The position numbers and the translations under genes were made by a program. Shown here piece by piece: positions 1-7,384 of a DNA stretch of 64,000 nt. Position 1 is the first letter of the stretch, and each line of letters starts with the position of its first letter. The notes beneath the pieces are model-generated. The model made no database searches. It was not told where the DNA came from and saw nothing but the letters and a program-made list of their open reading frames with translations. Source of the stretch: Pseudomonas farris (GTDB lineage: Bacteria > Pseudomonadota > Gammaproteobacteria > Pseudomonadales > Pseudomonadaceae); NCBI RefSeq assembly GCF_019145235.1, contig NZ_JAHSTV010000006.1:62001-126000 (forward strand). Reading direction: 5' to 3'.

Positions 1-68
1 GTTACATCGCCGAAGTCATGGGCCGCGTGCTGCCACGGGTCAATAGCTCCCTGCGCTCGGTACGCTGA
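1..68 (+). CDS. DUF484 family protein, C-terminal end (partial)
   Basis: The window opens inside a reading frame that ends at the TGA at 66-68 and gives a C-terminus reading [19 protein letters not shown] followed by VR. In Pseudomonas the gene directly before xerC encodes a DUF484 protein (a GAF-like cytoplasmic protein of unknown role). Only about 21 residues are visible, so the call rests on position, two bases before the xerC start, and on the fitting C-terminal helix. The short gap suggests co-transcription with xerC. Confidence 0.7.
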   Translation, partial: YIAEVMGRVLPRVNSSLRSVR

Positions 69-70
69 CC

Positions 71-970
71 ATGGAACGACAACTGGGCGCTTACTGCGAA
101 CACCTGCGCAGTGAGCGGCAGGTGTCGCCGCACACACTGTACGCCTACCGCCGCGACCTCGACAAAGTGCTGGGCTGGTGTGTCAAACAGAACATCGACA
201 GCTGGGCCGCGCTGGACATCCAGCGCCTGCGCAGCCTGATCGCTCGCCTGCATTCCCAAGGCCAATCATCCCGCAGTCTGGCGCGGCTGCTGTCGGCAGT
301 GCGCGGGCTCTATCACTATCTGAACCGCGAAGGTCTGTGCGACCACGACCCGGCCAATGGCCTGGCACCGCCCAAGGGCGAACGTCGCCTGCCGAAGACC
401 CTCGACACTGATCGCGCACTGCAACTGCTTGAGGGCGCGGTAGAGGATGATTTTCTGGCGCGTCGGGATCAGGCGATTCTGGAACTGTTCTATTCCTCTG
501 GCCTGCGCCTCTCCGAACTGACCGGGCTCAATCTTGATCAGTTGGACCTGGCTGACGGCATGGTCCAGGTGCTCGGCAAGGGCAGCAAGACTCGACTGTT
601 GCCAGTGGGCAAAAAGGCTCGCGAAGCGCTGGAGTTGTGGCTGCCGCTACGAGCCATGACCAACCCGGCGGACGACGCGGTGTTTGTCAGCCAGCAAGGC
701 CGGCGCCTCGGCCCTCGGGCGATTCAGGTACGGGTCAAGGCCGCCGGCGAGCGCGAACTGGGGCAGAACCTGCACCCGCACATGTTGCGACACTCCTTCG
801 CCAGCCATTTGCTGGAGTCCTCTCAGGACTTGCGCGCGGTGCAGGAGCTGCTCGGCCACTCGGACATCAAGACCACCCAGATCTATACCCACCTGGACTT
901 CCAGCACCTGGCGACGGTCTACGACAGCGCCCATCCACGGGCCAAACGCATTAAAGGCGATGATTCATGA
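71..970 (+). CDS. xerC: Tyrosine recombinase XerC
   Basis: This is a site-specific recombinase of the tyrosine (lambda integrase) family. With XerD it resolves chromosome dimers at dif. At 299 aa it is the usual XerC length. The N-terminal SAM-like core-binding domain covers about residues 1-85 and the catalytic domain about 105-290. Visible catalytic residues are the Arg in [12 protein letters not shown], the HMLRHSF box (His and Arg), the [14 protein letters not shown] segment with the second His, and the nucleophilic Tyr in TQIYTH. It follows the DUF484 gene and overlaps the HAD phosphatase gene by the ATGA at 967-970, so the three are probably one operon. It is the core chromosomal recombinase and not a sign of an integrated element. 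Confidence 0.97.
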   Translation: MERQLGAYCEHLRSERQVSPHTLYAYRRDLDKVLGWCVKQNIDSWAALDIQRLRSLIARLHSQGQSSRSLARLLSAVRGLYHYLNREGLCDHDPANGLAPPKGERRLPKTLDTDRALQLLEGAVEDDFLARRDQAILELFYSSGLRLSELTGLNLDQLDLADGMVQVLGKGSKTRLLPVGKKAREALELWLPLRAMTNPADDAVFVSQQGRRLGPRAIQVRVKAAGERELGQNLHPHMLRHSFASHLLESSQDLRAVQELLGHSDIKTTQIYTHLDFQHLATVYDSAHPRAKRIKGDDS

Positions 971-1671
971 CCCTCCAATTGATCACCTTCGACCTCGACG
1001 ACACCCTGTGGGACACCGCCCCGGTGATCGTCAGCGCCGAAGCCATATTGCGTGAATGGCTGACCGAGCATGCACCGAACCTGGGCGCGGTGCCGGTGGA
1101 GCATCTGTGGTCGATTCGCGAGCGAGTGCTGAGCAACGAACCGAGCCTCAAGCATCGCATCAGTGCCCTGCGTCGGCGGGTGTTGTTCCATGCGCTGGAA
1201 GAAGCCGGTTATGGACACACCGAAGCGTTCGATCTTGCTGATCAGGGTTTCGAAGTGTTTCTGCATGCGCGGCATCAGTTGGAGATCTTCCCGGAGGTGC
1301 AACCGACCCTGGAAATTCTGGCCAATCACTATGCGCTTGGCGTGGTGACCAACGGCAATGCCGATGTGCGTCGATTGGGGCTGGCGGATTACTTCAAGTT
1401 TGCCCTGTGCGCCGAAGACATCGGCATCGCCAAGCCCGATGCACGACTGTTTCATGAAGCGCTGCAGCGGGGCGGCGCGACCGCCGAAACCGCAGTGCAT
1501 ATCGGCGACCATCCCGGCGATGACATTGCCGGCGCCCAGCAGGCGGGGTTGCGGGCAATCTGGTTTAACCCGGCGGGCAAGGTGTGGGAAGCCGAGAAGG
1601 CGCCGGATGCCGAGATTCGGAGCCTGAACGAATTGCCGGGGTTGTTGGCGCGGTGGAACGCCCAACACTGA
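967..1671 (+). CDS. HAD-family hydrolase (YigB-like)
   Basis: A haloacid-dehalogenase superfamily phosphatase of 234 aa. Motif I is [10 protein letters not shown] near residues 8-17, motif II is the VVTNGN segment, motif III is the Lys of [10 protein letters not shown], and motif IV is [13 protein letters not shown]. The relative next to xerC in enterobacteria, YigB, dephosphorylates FMN and sugar phosphates, so a riboflavin-related phosphatase is plausible. The substrate cannot be read from sequence. It is translationally coupled to xerC by an ATGA overlap and is followed by a REP doublet and a terminator. Confidence 0.88.
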   Translation: MTLQLITFDLDDTLWDTAPVIVSAEAILREWLTEHAPNLGAVPVEHLWSIRERVLSNEPSLKHRISALRRRVLFHALEEAGYGHTEAFDLADQGFEVFLHARHQLEIFPEVQPTLEILANHYALGVVTNGNADVRRLGLADYFKFALCAEDIGIAKPDARLFHEALQRGGATAETAVHIGDHPGDDIAGAQQAGLRAIWFNPAGKVWEAEKAPDAEIRSLNELPGLLARWNAQH

Positions 1672-1690
1672 CTGAGTACACACATACCCC

Positions 1691-1780
1691 TGTGGGAGCG
1701 AGCCTGCTCGCGATAGCGGTGTGTCAGCCAACATCAATATTGAATGTGACGGCCTCATCGCGAGCAGGCTCGCTCCCACA
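1691..1780. repeat. REP doublet (REPIN), variant with CGAGCCTGCTCG core
   Basis: Two inverted copies of a REP-type sequence (TGTGGGAGCGAGCCTGCTCG and its complement) lie about 40 bases apart and can form a cruciform or long hairpin. It sits downstream of the yigB-like gene, where such elements act as mRNA-stabilising or attenuating structures. It uses GAGCCTGCTCGC where most copies in this window use GGGCTTGCTCGC. Confidence 0.85.
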
Positions 1781-1818
1781 TTGGATCGTGTCGAACCCAA
1801 GACTTTTGTTCCGCCCAT

Positions 1819-1849
1819 GAAAAAGCCCGCAGCGACGGCGGGCTTTTTC
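1819..1849. terminator. Bidirectional rho-independent terminator
   Basis: The hairpin AAAAAGCCCGC / GCGGGCTTTTT has a GC-rich stem with A and T tracts on both sides. It can serve the xerC-yigB operon on the + strand and sutA on the - strand. Confidence 0.85.
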
Positions 1850-1869
1850 AGCAAGCAAGAAGCAGGCGC

Positions 1870-2193
1870 TTAGATAGGCCGGCTGCCGTACTTGTTATCA
1901 GGCTTCTTGGGAGGATCGGCGACCACATTGGCCTCCACTTCCTGCACCTTGCCGCCCCGTGCCAGAAACTCTTCCATGGCCTTGGCCAGGGCGTCGCGTT
2001 CCTTGTTCTTGGCTTCGACGCTCGGCAGCTCATCGACCGATACCGCAGCCTTGGCCTTGCCTTTGGCAGTCGGAACGGGCGTATCACCGCCGTCATCTTC
2101 AGCGACGTCTTCTGCCGCCGCTTCAAGGCCTTCTTCGGTTTCGTCTTCGTCGCCTACTTCGAGGTCGTCGTTTTCCAGATCATCGTCGCTCAT
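1870..2193 (-). CDS. sutA: RNA polymerase-binding regulator SutA
   Basis: A 107-aa acidic protein starting MSDDDLENDDLEVGDEDETE, with a disordered acidic N-terminus, a central charged helix (about residues 50-80, VSVDELPSVEAKNKERDAL) and a short basic tail ending YGSRPI. SutA was described in P. aeruginosa as a protein that binds RNA polymerase during slow growth and raises transcription of housekeeping and ribosomal genes. The location beside yjbQ-amtB-glnK matches the P. aeruginosa locus. It is transcribed away from yjbQ's end as a single gene and ends at the bidirectional terminator. Confidence 0.88.
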   Translation of the reverse strand: MSDDDLENDDLEVGDEDETEEGLEAAAEDVAEDDGGDTPVPTAKGKAKAAVSVDELPSVEAKNKERDALAKAMEEFLARGGKVQEVEANVVADPPKKPDNKYGSRPI

Positions 2194-2297
2194 GTTCTAC
2201 CTCATGACTTGCGAAAAGCAGATTAGTTATAGCCCAGCTTTGCCGTCTGTCGACGGCTGCCGGAAAAAAATCAACCACCGCTGGTAACCAGCGGTTT

Positions 2298-2723
2298 TCA
2301 TGCCCCTTCACCGTGCACGGTGGCGAGGACTTTACGGGCACCGCCGTGATCACGGTGCTCGCCCAGATAAACACCTTGCCAGGTCCCCAACGCCAGTCGG
2401 CCTGCCGAGATCGGCAAACAGAGCTGACAGCCAAGTACACTGGCCTTGAAGTGCGCCGGGAGGTCGTCCAGGCCTTCGTCGTTATGCTCATAGCCGTCTG
2501 TTCCTTGTGGGATCAGACGATTGAAAAATCGTTCGAAGTCGCGACGTACCGCCGGATCGGCGTTCTCGTTGATGGTCAACGACGCCGAGGTATGCTGTAG
2601 CCACAAATGCAACAGACCGACCCGACACGCCTTGAGTTCAGGCAAGCCGGCGAGTAATTCATCCGTTACCAGATGAAAGCCCCGGGGCCGTGCCCGCAGG
2701 GTAATCAGAGTCTGTTGCCACAT
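2298..2723 (-). CDS. YjbQ family protein (secondary thiamine-phosphate synthase-like)
   Basis: A 141-aa protein of the UPF0047/YjbQ family, which forms trimers and has weak thiamine-phosphate synthase activity in E. coli; the true role is not settled. Family signatures are LLHLWLQHTSASLTINENAD (residues ~43-62), GYEHNDEG and HRDHGGARKV near the C-terminus, which carry the conserved His, Asn and Arg residues. I start at the Met of MWQQTLITLRARPRG; an upstream in-frame Met would add nine residues that lack family character. It lies between sutA and amtB, as in P. aeruginosa. Confidence 0.85.
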   Translation of the reverse strand: MWQQTLITLRARPRGFHLVTDELLAGLPELKACRVGLLHLWLQHTSASLTINENADPAVRRDFERFFNRLIPQGTDGYEHNDEGLDDLPAHFKASVLGCQLCLPISAGRLALGTWQGVYLGEHRDHGGARKVLATVHGEGA

Positions 2724-2893
2724 ACAGTTCTCCGCACGTTCGGGGCGCATTCTAGCGCGCTCTGTGAAAAAACAAAGGCCCTAATATTCCTTCAATCGTG
2801 TAAGCCATTGGCCGTAGAAAAACGCCCGTCGCAAACGCGACTGAACGTGTCAGAAAAAACCTTTCAGCCCTTCCTCCACTGACAAATTCCAGA

Positions 2894-2927
2894 CAAAAAA
2901 ATGCCCGGCAAGCCGGGCAATTTTTTT
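2894..2927 (-). terminator. Rho-independent terminator after amtB
   Basis: The stem TGCCCGG / CCGGGCA has a short loop and flanking A and T runs. It lies 11 bases beyond the amtB stop codon on the minus strand. Confidence 0.85.
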
Positions 2928-2937
2928 ATGCGCGTGC

Positions 2938-4275
2938 TTACAAGTTGTAGCCGCGTTCGTTGTGGAGCGCCAGATCGATGCCGACAGCTTCTTCTTCCTC
3001 GGTGACACGCAGACCCATGACGGCGTCCAGGACCTTAAGGATGATGAAAGTGACGATCGCGGTGTAGATCACCGTGAAGCCCACGCCTTTGCACTGAATC
3101 CAGACTTGTGCACCAATGTCGGTCACTGTGCCGAAGCCACCAAGGGCCGGTGCCGCGAACACACCGGTCAGGATCGCGCCGAGGATACCGCCAATTCCGT
3201 GCACACCGAAGGCATCCAGGGAATCGTCATAACCGAGTTTGCGTTTCAGGGTGGTGGCGCAGAAGAAGCACACCACGCCCGCCGCCAGACCGATCACCAG
3301 CGCGCCCATCGGGCCCACGGTGCCGGCTGCCGGAGTGATTGCAACCAGACCGGCCACAACACCCGAAGCGATACCCAGTGCGCTTGGTTTGCCGTGGGTG
3401 ATCCACTCGGCAAACATCCAGCCCAGCGCCGCAGCAGCGGTGGCAATCTGGGTGACCAGCATCGCCATGCCGGCGGTGCCATTAGCGGCGGCAGCAGAAC
3501 CGGCGTTGAAGCCGAACCAGCCGACCCACAGCATCGCGGCGCCCATCAGGGTGTAGCCGAGGTTATGCGGAGCCATCGGGGTGGTCGGGAAACCTTTACG
3601 CTTGCCCAACACCAAGCAGGCAATCAGACCGGCCACACCGGCGTTGATGTGCACCACGGTGCCGCCGGCGAAGTCGAGTACGCCCCAGTCCCACATCAGG
3701 CCGCCGTTGCCGGACCAGACCATGTGCGCAATCGGTGCGTAAACCAGGGTGAACCAGATGCCCATGAAGATCAGCATGGCGGAGAACTTCATCCGCTCGG
3801 CGAAAGCACCGACAATCAACGCTGGGGTGATGATGGCGAAAGTCATCTGGAAGGTAATGAAGACCGCCTCGGGGAACAACGCCGCGGGGCCGGTCAGGCT
3901 CGAAGGCGTGACACCGGCGAGGAATGCCTTGCCCATGCCGCCGAAGAACGAGTTGAAGTTGACGACGCCCTGCTCCATGCCGGTGGTGTCGAACGCAATG
4001 CTGTAGCCATAAATGACCCACAGAATGCTGATCAGACCGGTAATGGCGAAGCACTGCATCATCACGGAAAGAATGTTTTTCGAGCGAACCATGCCGCCGT
4101 AGAACAGCGCGAGACCGGGAATGGTCATGAACAGCACAAGGGCTGTCGAGGTCATCATCCAGGCGGTATCGCCGGAATTGAGGACTGGGGCCGCCACTTC
4201 GTCTGCCGCCATGGCCAGGCCGGGCATTACGAGGGACAACAGGGCTCCTAGCCCTGCGAATTTACGCAGAGTCAT
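2938..4275 (-). CDS. amtB: Ammonium transporter AmtB
   Basis: Inner-membrane ammonium channel of the Amt/MEP/Rh family, 445 aa. A cleavable signal peptide (LVMPGLAMAADE) precedes about 11 membrane segments. Family features include the GLALFYGGMVRSKNILSVMM stretch and the pore His residues in GGTVVHINAG and FGVHGIGG. The cytoplasmic tail ends NERGYNL, typical of AmtB proteins that dock GlnK. It lies 35 bases after glnK on the same strand, so glnK-amtB form one operon. Expression is expected to rise under nitrogen limitation from the sigma-54/NtrC promoter upstream of glnK. Confidence 0.97.
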   Translation of the reverse strand: MTLRKFAGLGALLSLVMPGLAMAADEVAAPVLNSGDTAWMMTSTALVLFMTIPGLALFYGGMVRSKNILSVMMQCFAITGLISILWVIYGYSIAFDTTGMEQGVVNFNSFFGGMGKAFLAGVTPSSLTGPAALFPEAVFITFQMTFAIITPALIVGAFAERMKFSAMLIFMGIWFTLVYAPIAHMVWSGNGGLMWDWGVLDFAGGTVVHINAGVAGLIACLVLGKRKGFPTTPMAPHNLGYTLMGAAMLWVGWFGFNAGSAAAANGTAGMAMLVTQIATAAAALGWMFAEWITHGKPSALGIASGVVAGLVAITPAAGTVGPMGALVIGLAAGVVCFFCATTLKRKLGYDDSLDAFGVHGIGGILGAILTGVFAAPALGGFGTVTDIGAQVWIQCKGVGFTVIYTAIVTFIILKVLDAVMGLRVTEEEEAVGIDLALHNERGYNL

Positions 4276-4310
4276 ATTGTTTTCTCCTGGGGCGTTGGGT
4301 TTGTGGCGGC

Positions 4311-4742
<432 letters not shown>

Positions 4743-4854
4743 CTACCTGCCCGTCCGACGCCAGCGAACCACTCCGCACGAAACTTCCCCCGTTCCGCTT
4801 GGCGCACTGCATTCGTCACAGCGACTGCATCAGTGCATGGGTCACCAGCGACTA

Positions 4855-4871
4855 AGCAGAAAGCTTGCCAT
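4855..4871 (-). promoter_or_regulatory. Sigma-54 promoter for glnK-amtB
   Basis: On the minus strand the sequence TGGCAAGCTTTCTGCTT has GG and GC exactly 10 bases apart. It agrees closely with the sigma-54 consensus TGGCAC-N5-TTGC. Transcription would start near 4845, leaving a leader of about 195 bases before glnK. The NtrC-type sites at 4946-4993 are at the expected upstream distance. Confidence 0.75.
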
Positions 4872-4945
4872 CTATCCAAAACCCATTGATTTCAAGTGCT
4901 TGGCCGCTGCCGCAGACCCTTTCGCTCAATTGACGCAACAGTTAC

Positions 4946-4993
4946 GCACAACAACAGTGCGCGGCCGTCCACCCATATGCGCGAAAAGCGTGC
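4946..4993 (-). promoter_or_regulatory. Two NtrC-type enhancer sites for glnK-amtB
   Basis: Site 1 (4946-4960) is a perfect GCAC-N7-GTGC dyad. Site 2 (4979-4993) is GCGC-N7-GTGC, one mismatch. Their centres are 33 bp apart, three helical turns, and lie about 108 and 141 bp upstream of the predicted start near 4845. This spacing is close to the tandem NtrC enhancer described for enterobacterial glnA. Confidence 0.75.
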
Positions 4994-5064
4994 ATCGCAG
5001 TCGCCGAGATTGACTATAGACACTGCGTGATACACTGCCCGCCATTGTTGACAGGACATTTCCC

Positions 5065-5325
5065 ATGCTCGCGCCCAAAGACTTCCTCGACGCCCTGAGC
5101 GGCACCGCCTCCCGCCTCTTCAGCGGCGACACCCCACTGCCGAAAAGCGAAATCGAAAGCCAGTTCAAGGCTCTGTTGCAGAGCGGCTTCAGCAAGCTAG
5201 ACCTGGTGAGCCGGGAAGAGTTTGATAGCCAGATGGTTGTGCTCGCGCGGACCCGCGCACGGTTGGAGAGCCTTGAAGCGAAAGTGGCGGAGCTGGAAGC
5301 GAAGCTCAATCCACCGACCGAGTAA
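5065..5325 (+). CDS. ubiK: Ubiquinone biosynthesis accessory factor UbiK
   Basis: An 86-aa protein of the UbiK/YqiC (BMFP) family. UbiK binds UbiJ and lipids and supports aerobic ubiquinone assembly. Visible features are the N-terminal amphipathic segment and the C-terminal coiled coil (LARTRARLESLEAKVAELEA, about residues 58-77), as expected for a trimeric coiled-coil protein. It lies between glnK (divergent) and the accessory patch that precedes comM; in P. aeruginosa comM follows directly. Confidence 0.9.
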   Translation: MLAPKDFLDALSGTASRLFSGDTPLPKSEIESQFKALLQSGFSKLDLVSREEFDSQMVVLARTRARLESLEAKVAELEAKLNPPTE

Positions 5326-5356
5326 CCCCGCCGATCCCCTTTGACAATGGGGTCTA

Positions 5357-5383
5357 TGTGGGAGCGAGCCTGCTCGCGATAGA
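5357..5383. repeat. Single REP half-element
   Basis: One copy of TGTGGGAGCGAGCCTGCTCG plus CGAT, the same variant as at 1691-1780, without its inverted partner. A lone half suggests a decayed doublet at the border of the accessory patch. Confidence 0.75.
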
Positions 5384-5427
5384 GTCACCACGATGTTCCA
5401 GCAGCCCCTCGTTGGAACGACCACCTC

Positions 5428-5463
5428 TGTAGGAGCTGCCGAAGGCTGCGATCTTTTGATCTT
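5428..5463. repeat. Second-family REP unit (single)
   Basis: The unit TGTAGGAGCTGCCGAAGGCT followed by GCGATCTTTTGATCTT belongs to a different Pseudomonas REP family, which also appears as a doublet at 37830-37904 and in degenerate form at 49104-49190. Here it is single. Confidence 0.75.
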
Positions 5464-5551
5464 AAGCCCCGCAAACATCCCGGCAACTTCCTACAAAGAT
5501 CAGCACCGCCGTCCGATTGCGCCGTGAAGCCCCGGTTCTTAAGCTCACTTC

Positions 5552-5567
5552 TGCTGAATGTTCAGCA
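5552..5567. promoter_or_regulatory. Perfect 16-bp palindrome before the C4-like RNA
   Basis: TGCTGAA-TG-TTCAGCA is a perfect inverted repeat with a 2-base centre, placed just before the first conserved block of the C4-like RNA. It could be an operator at the module's promoter or the 5' stem of the RNA. Neither can be decided from sequence alone. Confidence 0.45.
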
Positions 5568-5712
5568 CTGGGTTTGGCGACCCGGAAGCTTAAGGCGCAC
5601 AACGACCATCCGATGGCGGGTTTATTTCCGCCATATCGAGTCATGGCGGCTGTGCGTGGGAGATCTTCGGGTCTGCCGGGTTCCTTTTGCTCCGGTTCGC
5701 CAACCCGCGTAC
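5568..5712 (+). ncRNA. C4-type antisense RNA (phage immunity RNA)
   Basis: The segment has the layout remembered for C4 antisense RNAs of the P1/P7 immunity region and of many prophages: GGTTTGGCGACCCGGAAG, then TTAAGGCGCACAACGACC, ATGGCGGGTTTATTTCCGCC, and a distal hairpin with GGGTTCCTTTTGCTCCGG and TTCGCCAACCC. Two parts can pair with the start region of the next gene. Bases 5682-5691 (TCCTTTTGCT) are perfectly complementary to 5757-5766, which contain the Shine-Dalgarno AAGGA. Bases 5697-5703 (TCGCCAA) are complementary to 5730-5736. The antiparallel order is correct for one antisense duplex. In P1, C4 RNA blocks translation of the ant operon in this way. Family membership is from memory of the consensus; the exact 5' and 3' ends are estimates. 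Confidence 0.78.
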
Positions 5713-5775
5713 AGCTGCCACCCAATCGTTTGGCGACGGTTGACGGCAGCCCCTTTAGCAAAAGGAGCTGTATCA

Positions 5776-6303
5776 ATGAATAGCGATGACACTTACCTGA
5801 CCCCCCACATCTTCACCCGCCACAAACTCCACCTCCACGCCCTCCTCCTGGAAAACCAACCCTGGTTCAGCGCCCGCGACCTCGGTCGATTGCTCAGGCT
5901 CTTCCTCGACGAACGAGCACTACGCAAACTCGATCCCGACCAGCACCAGAATCTGCAGACACTCATCCACGGCACCGTCGAAAACACACTGCTGATCAGC
6001 GAATCCGGTGTCTACGCATTACTGGTCTACCACTACTGCCCCGAATACCGAGGCCTGCGCGAATGGCTGACCCACGACGTGGTGCCGGCGCTCAGAGACG
6101 CCCAACAACCCACCTCAACAGAGCGCCCGATCCTGAGCCTGCTGAATTGGCCGGAAATGTCGTTGAGTTTGCTGCACTGGAATAACCAGCCGTGGATTCG
6201 ATTGCAGGATGTTCCGCAGATCCTGCCAGATCGAGAACAGCCACAGCATTCGGTCAATGCGCCGTGGTGGAAACGTGCGTCGCGAATACTTCAGGCATTC
6301 TGA
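5776..6303 (+). CDS. BRO-N domain protein (phage antirepressor-like)
   Basis: A 175-aa protein with one BRO-N type domain: the ENQPWFSARDLGRLL strand-helix motif (residues ~27-41), LISESGVYALLVYHY (~73-87) and the REWLTHDVVPALRD helix (~94-107). A second, weaker ENQPW-like repeat (HWNNQPWIRLQDVPQIL) follows near residue 138. BRO-N proteins are phage antirepressors or DNA-binding regulators. The start at 5776 is preceded by AAAAGGAG at 5760-5767. The reading frame stays open upstream to 5524 across the C4-like RNA, which resembles the P1 layout where the upstream icd frame runs into ant. Fixed between core genes, it may be a domesticated remnant. Its target is unknown. Confidence 0.82.
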   Translation: MNSDDTYLTPHIFTRHKLHLHALLLENQPWFSARDLGRLLRLFLDERALRKLDPDQHQNLQTLIHGTVENTLLISESGVYALLVYHYCPEYRGLREWLTHDVVPALRDAQQPTSTERPILSLLNWPEMSLSLLHWNNQPWIRLQDVPQILPDREQPQHSVNAPWWKRASRILQAF

Positions 6304-6313
6304 ACGACACAAA

Positions 6314-6338
6314 AACCCCACGTTCGTAGCGTGGGGTT
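6314..6338. terminator. Terminator between BRO-N gene and higA
   Basis: The stem AACCCCAC / GTGGGGTT with loop GTTCGTAGC is preceded by A residues. It lies between the converging BRO-N and higA genes and may stop transcription from both sides. Confidence 0.7.
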
Positions 6339-6355
6339 CGTTCAGGAGCAGAGGA

Positions 6356-6661
6356 TCAAGCACAGTGCGGAAGACGCTCAACCTGATCCCGGATCGCAGC
6401 CCCTCGTTCGATCTCGGCTTTTCGCAAATCGTATGTCGATTGCAGGTTCAGCCAAAACTCGGGAGTCGTGTCCAGGCAGATAGATAGCCTTAGAGCCATA
6501 TCGGCACTGACACCTCGACGCTGAAGCACGATGTCGTTCACCGTAGGCGTCGAAACGCTCAACGCTCTGGCCAAGGCCGCAGCCGTAAGGCTCAGAGGCT
6601 CCAGGTATTCCTCTTTGAGGATCTCGCCAGGATGAACCGGGCGCATACCATTCTTAGTCAT
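6356..6661 (-). CDS. higA: HigA family antitoxin (XRE-type HTH)
   Basis: A 101-aa antitoxin of the HigA/VapI type. The family N-terminus MRPVHPGEILKEEYLEPL is followed by an XRE helix-turn-helix (LARALSVSTPTVNDIVLQRR, residues ~31-50) and the TPEFWLNLQSTYDL segment typical of HigA. It is expected to neutralise HigB and repress its own operon. It lies 8 bases downstream of higB on the same strand; toxin-first order is characteristic of hig loci. Confidence 0.92.
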   Translation of the reverse strand: MTKNGMRPVHPGEILKEEYLEPLSLTAAALARALSVSTPTVNDIVLQRRGVSADMALRLSICLDTTPEFWLNLQSTYDLRKAEIERGAAIRDQVERLPHCA

Positions 6662-6669
6662 TACTCACC

Positions 6670-6948
6670 TCAGTGATAATCGACGATTTCGACATTCTCT
6701 GGCCCGTTAAGACCCCAAACAAAGCAAATTCGCCATTGAGCGTTGATGCGGATGCTGTGCTGACCTTTTCGATCTCCTTCCAGCGCCTCCAATCGATTGC
6801 CTGGTGGTGATCGAAGGTCCATCAGCACGGCAGCAGCATCAAGCATCGTCAGCTTTCGTTCCACGACACTCAGAATGGCTGACCACATACGGGTCTTTCC
6901 GTTGCGAAACAGGTACTCGGTCTCAGAACACTTAAAGCTAACGATCAT
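6670..6948 (-). CDS. higB: HigB-type mRNA interferase toxin (RelE superfamily)
   Basis: A 92-aa protein of the HigB/RelE ParE-like fold, a ribosome-dependent mRNA endonuclease in this family. Typical features are MIVSFKCSETEYLFRNG at the N-terminus, ERKLTMLDAA, the LRSPPGNRLEALEGDRKGQH loop (residues ~46-65) and the C-terminal strand RINAQWRICFVW ending VEIVDYH. It starts the operon and higA follows. The pair lies in AT-richer DNA between core genes, consistent with lateral gain. Confidence 0.92.
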   Translation of the reverse strand: MIVSFKCSETEYLFRNGKTRMWSAILSVVERKLTMLDAAAVLMDLRSPPGNRLEALEGDRKGQHSIRINAQWRICFVWGLNGPENVEIVDYH

Positions 6949-6958
6949 AATTTAAAGC

Positions 6959-6968
6959 TTAACGTTAT
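6959..6968 (-). promoter_or_regulatory. HigA operator-like palindrome
   Basis: TTAACGTTAT contains the self-complementary octamer TAACGTTA and differs by one base from the TTAACGTTAA motif reported, as I recall, for HigA of P. aeruginosa. It lies 10 bp before the higB start codon, suitable for autorepression. Confidence 0.6.
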
Positions 6969-7198
6969 GCATTAATCTTGAGTGTATAACCTGAATTCAC
7001 TAATGCAAACGCGGTGTTGCGATTCTTGGCCCCCTCTCAAAACTTTAGGAAAAGGACTACCTGAGTCCTTCAGAAGGCTTTCGAAATCCAGCCGAGTCCT
7101 ACAAAAACAAGCGCCAATTCCCATTGCATCAAAACCGTGTCTACCTCTTAAGCTAACTGACCCCAAAAAAAACCAATCTACGAATCCAAAAGGTCGCT
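6969..7198. other. AT-rich intergenic stretch without a supported gene
   Basis: The base composition is clearly lower in GC than the surrounding core genes. It holds the higBA promoter at its left end and an apparent ribosome-binding site for the small ORF at its right end. Other short frames look like chance frames. I see no tRNA, att-like duplication or transposon end. Confidence 0.5.
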
Positions 7199-7384
7199 AT
7201 GAAATCTAAAAAACAAAAAGCCAAACTGTTACTCGTCGCTGAATATCATGCTGAGGCACTCCGGTTAGCCGGGAGCGTATCGGCCAATCAACGCCGCTTT
7301 TTGGATGTCGCCGCTGCTCAGGGCAAAGAACTTGAACCGAGTGGCTGGCTTGCAGGTACGAGCCTGACGAAGCTCCCGAATTAG
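7199..7384 (+). CDS. Hypothetical small protein
   Basis: A 61-aa frame starting MKSKKQKAKLLLVAEYHAEA, with a basic N-terminus, a predicted central helix (AEALRLAGSVSANQRRFLDV) and no Cys or membrane segment. I do not recognise the family. An AAAAGG sequence at 7188-7193 lies five bases before the ATG, which favours a real gene. It sits in the accessory patch between higBA and comM, and could be an orphan antitoxin-like or decayed gene. Confidence 0.4.
   Translation: MKSKKQKAKLLLVAEYHAEALRLAGSVSANQRRFLDVAAAQGKELEPSGWLAGTSLTKLPN

Noticed and set aside
71..970. XerC as an integrase marking a mobile element
   Set aside because: Length, motifs and the DUF484-xerC-HAD context are those of the core dimer-resolution recombinase.
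2962..4251. 429-codon open frame on the plus strand opposite amtB
   Set aside because: It is the complement of a highly GC-biased amtB; its composition (His/Gln/Arg-rich, no domain) is typical of antisense shadows.
5524..5775. Reading the BRO-N protein as a 259-aa product starting at 5524
   Set aside because: The first 84 codons overlie the C4-like RNA and do not look like a conserved protein domain; the strong ribosome-binding site and the BRO-N domain start point to 5776.
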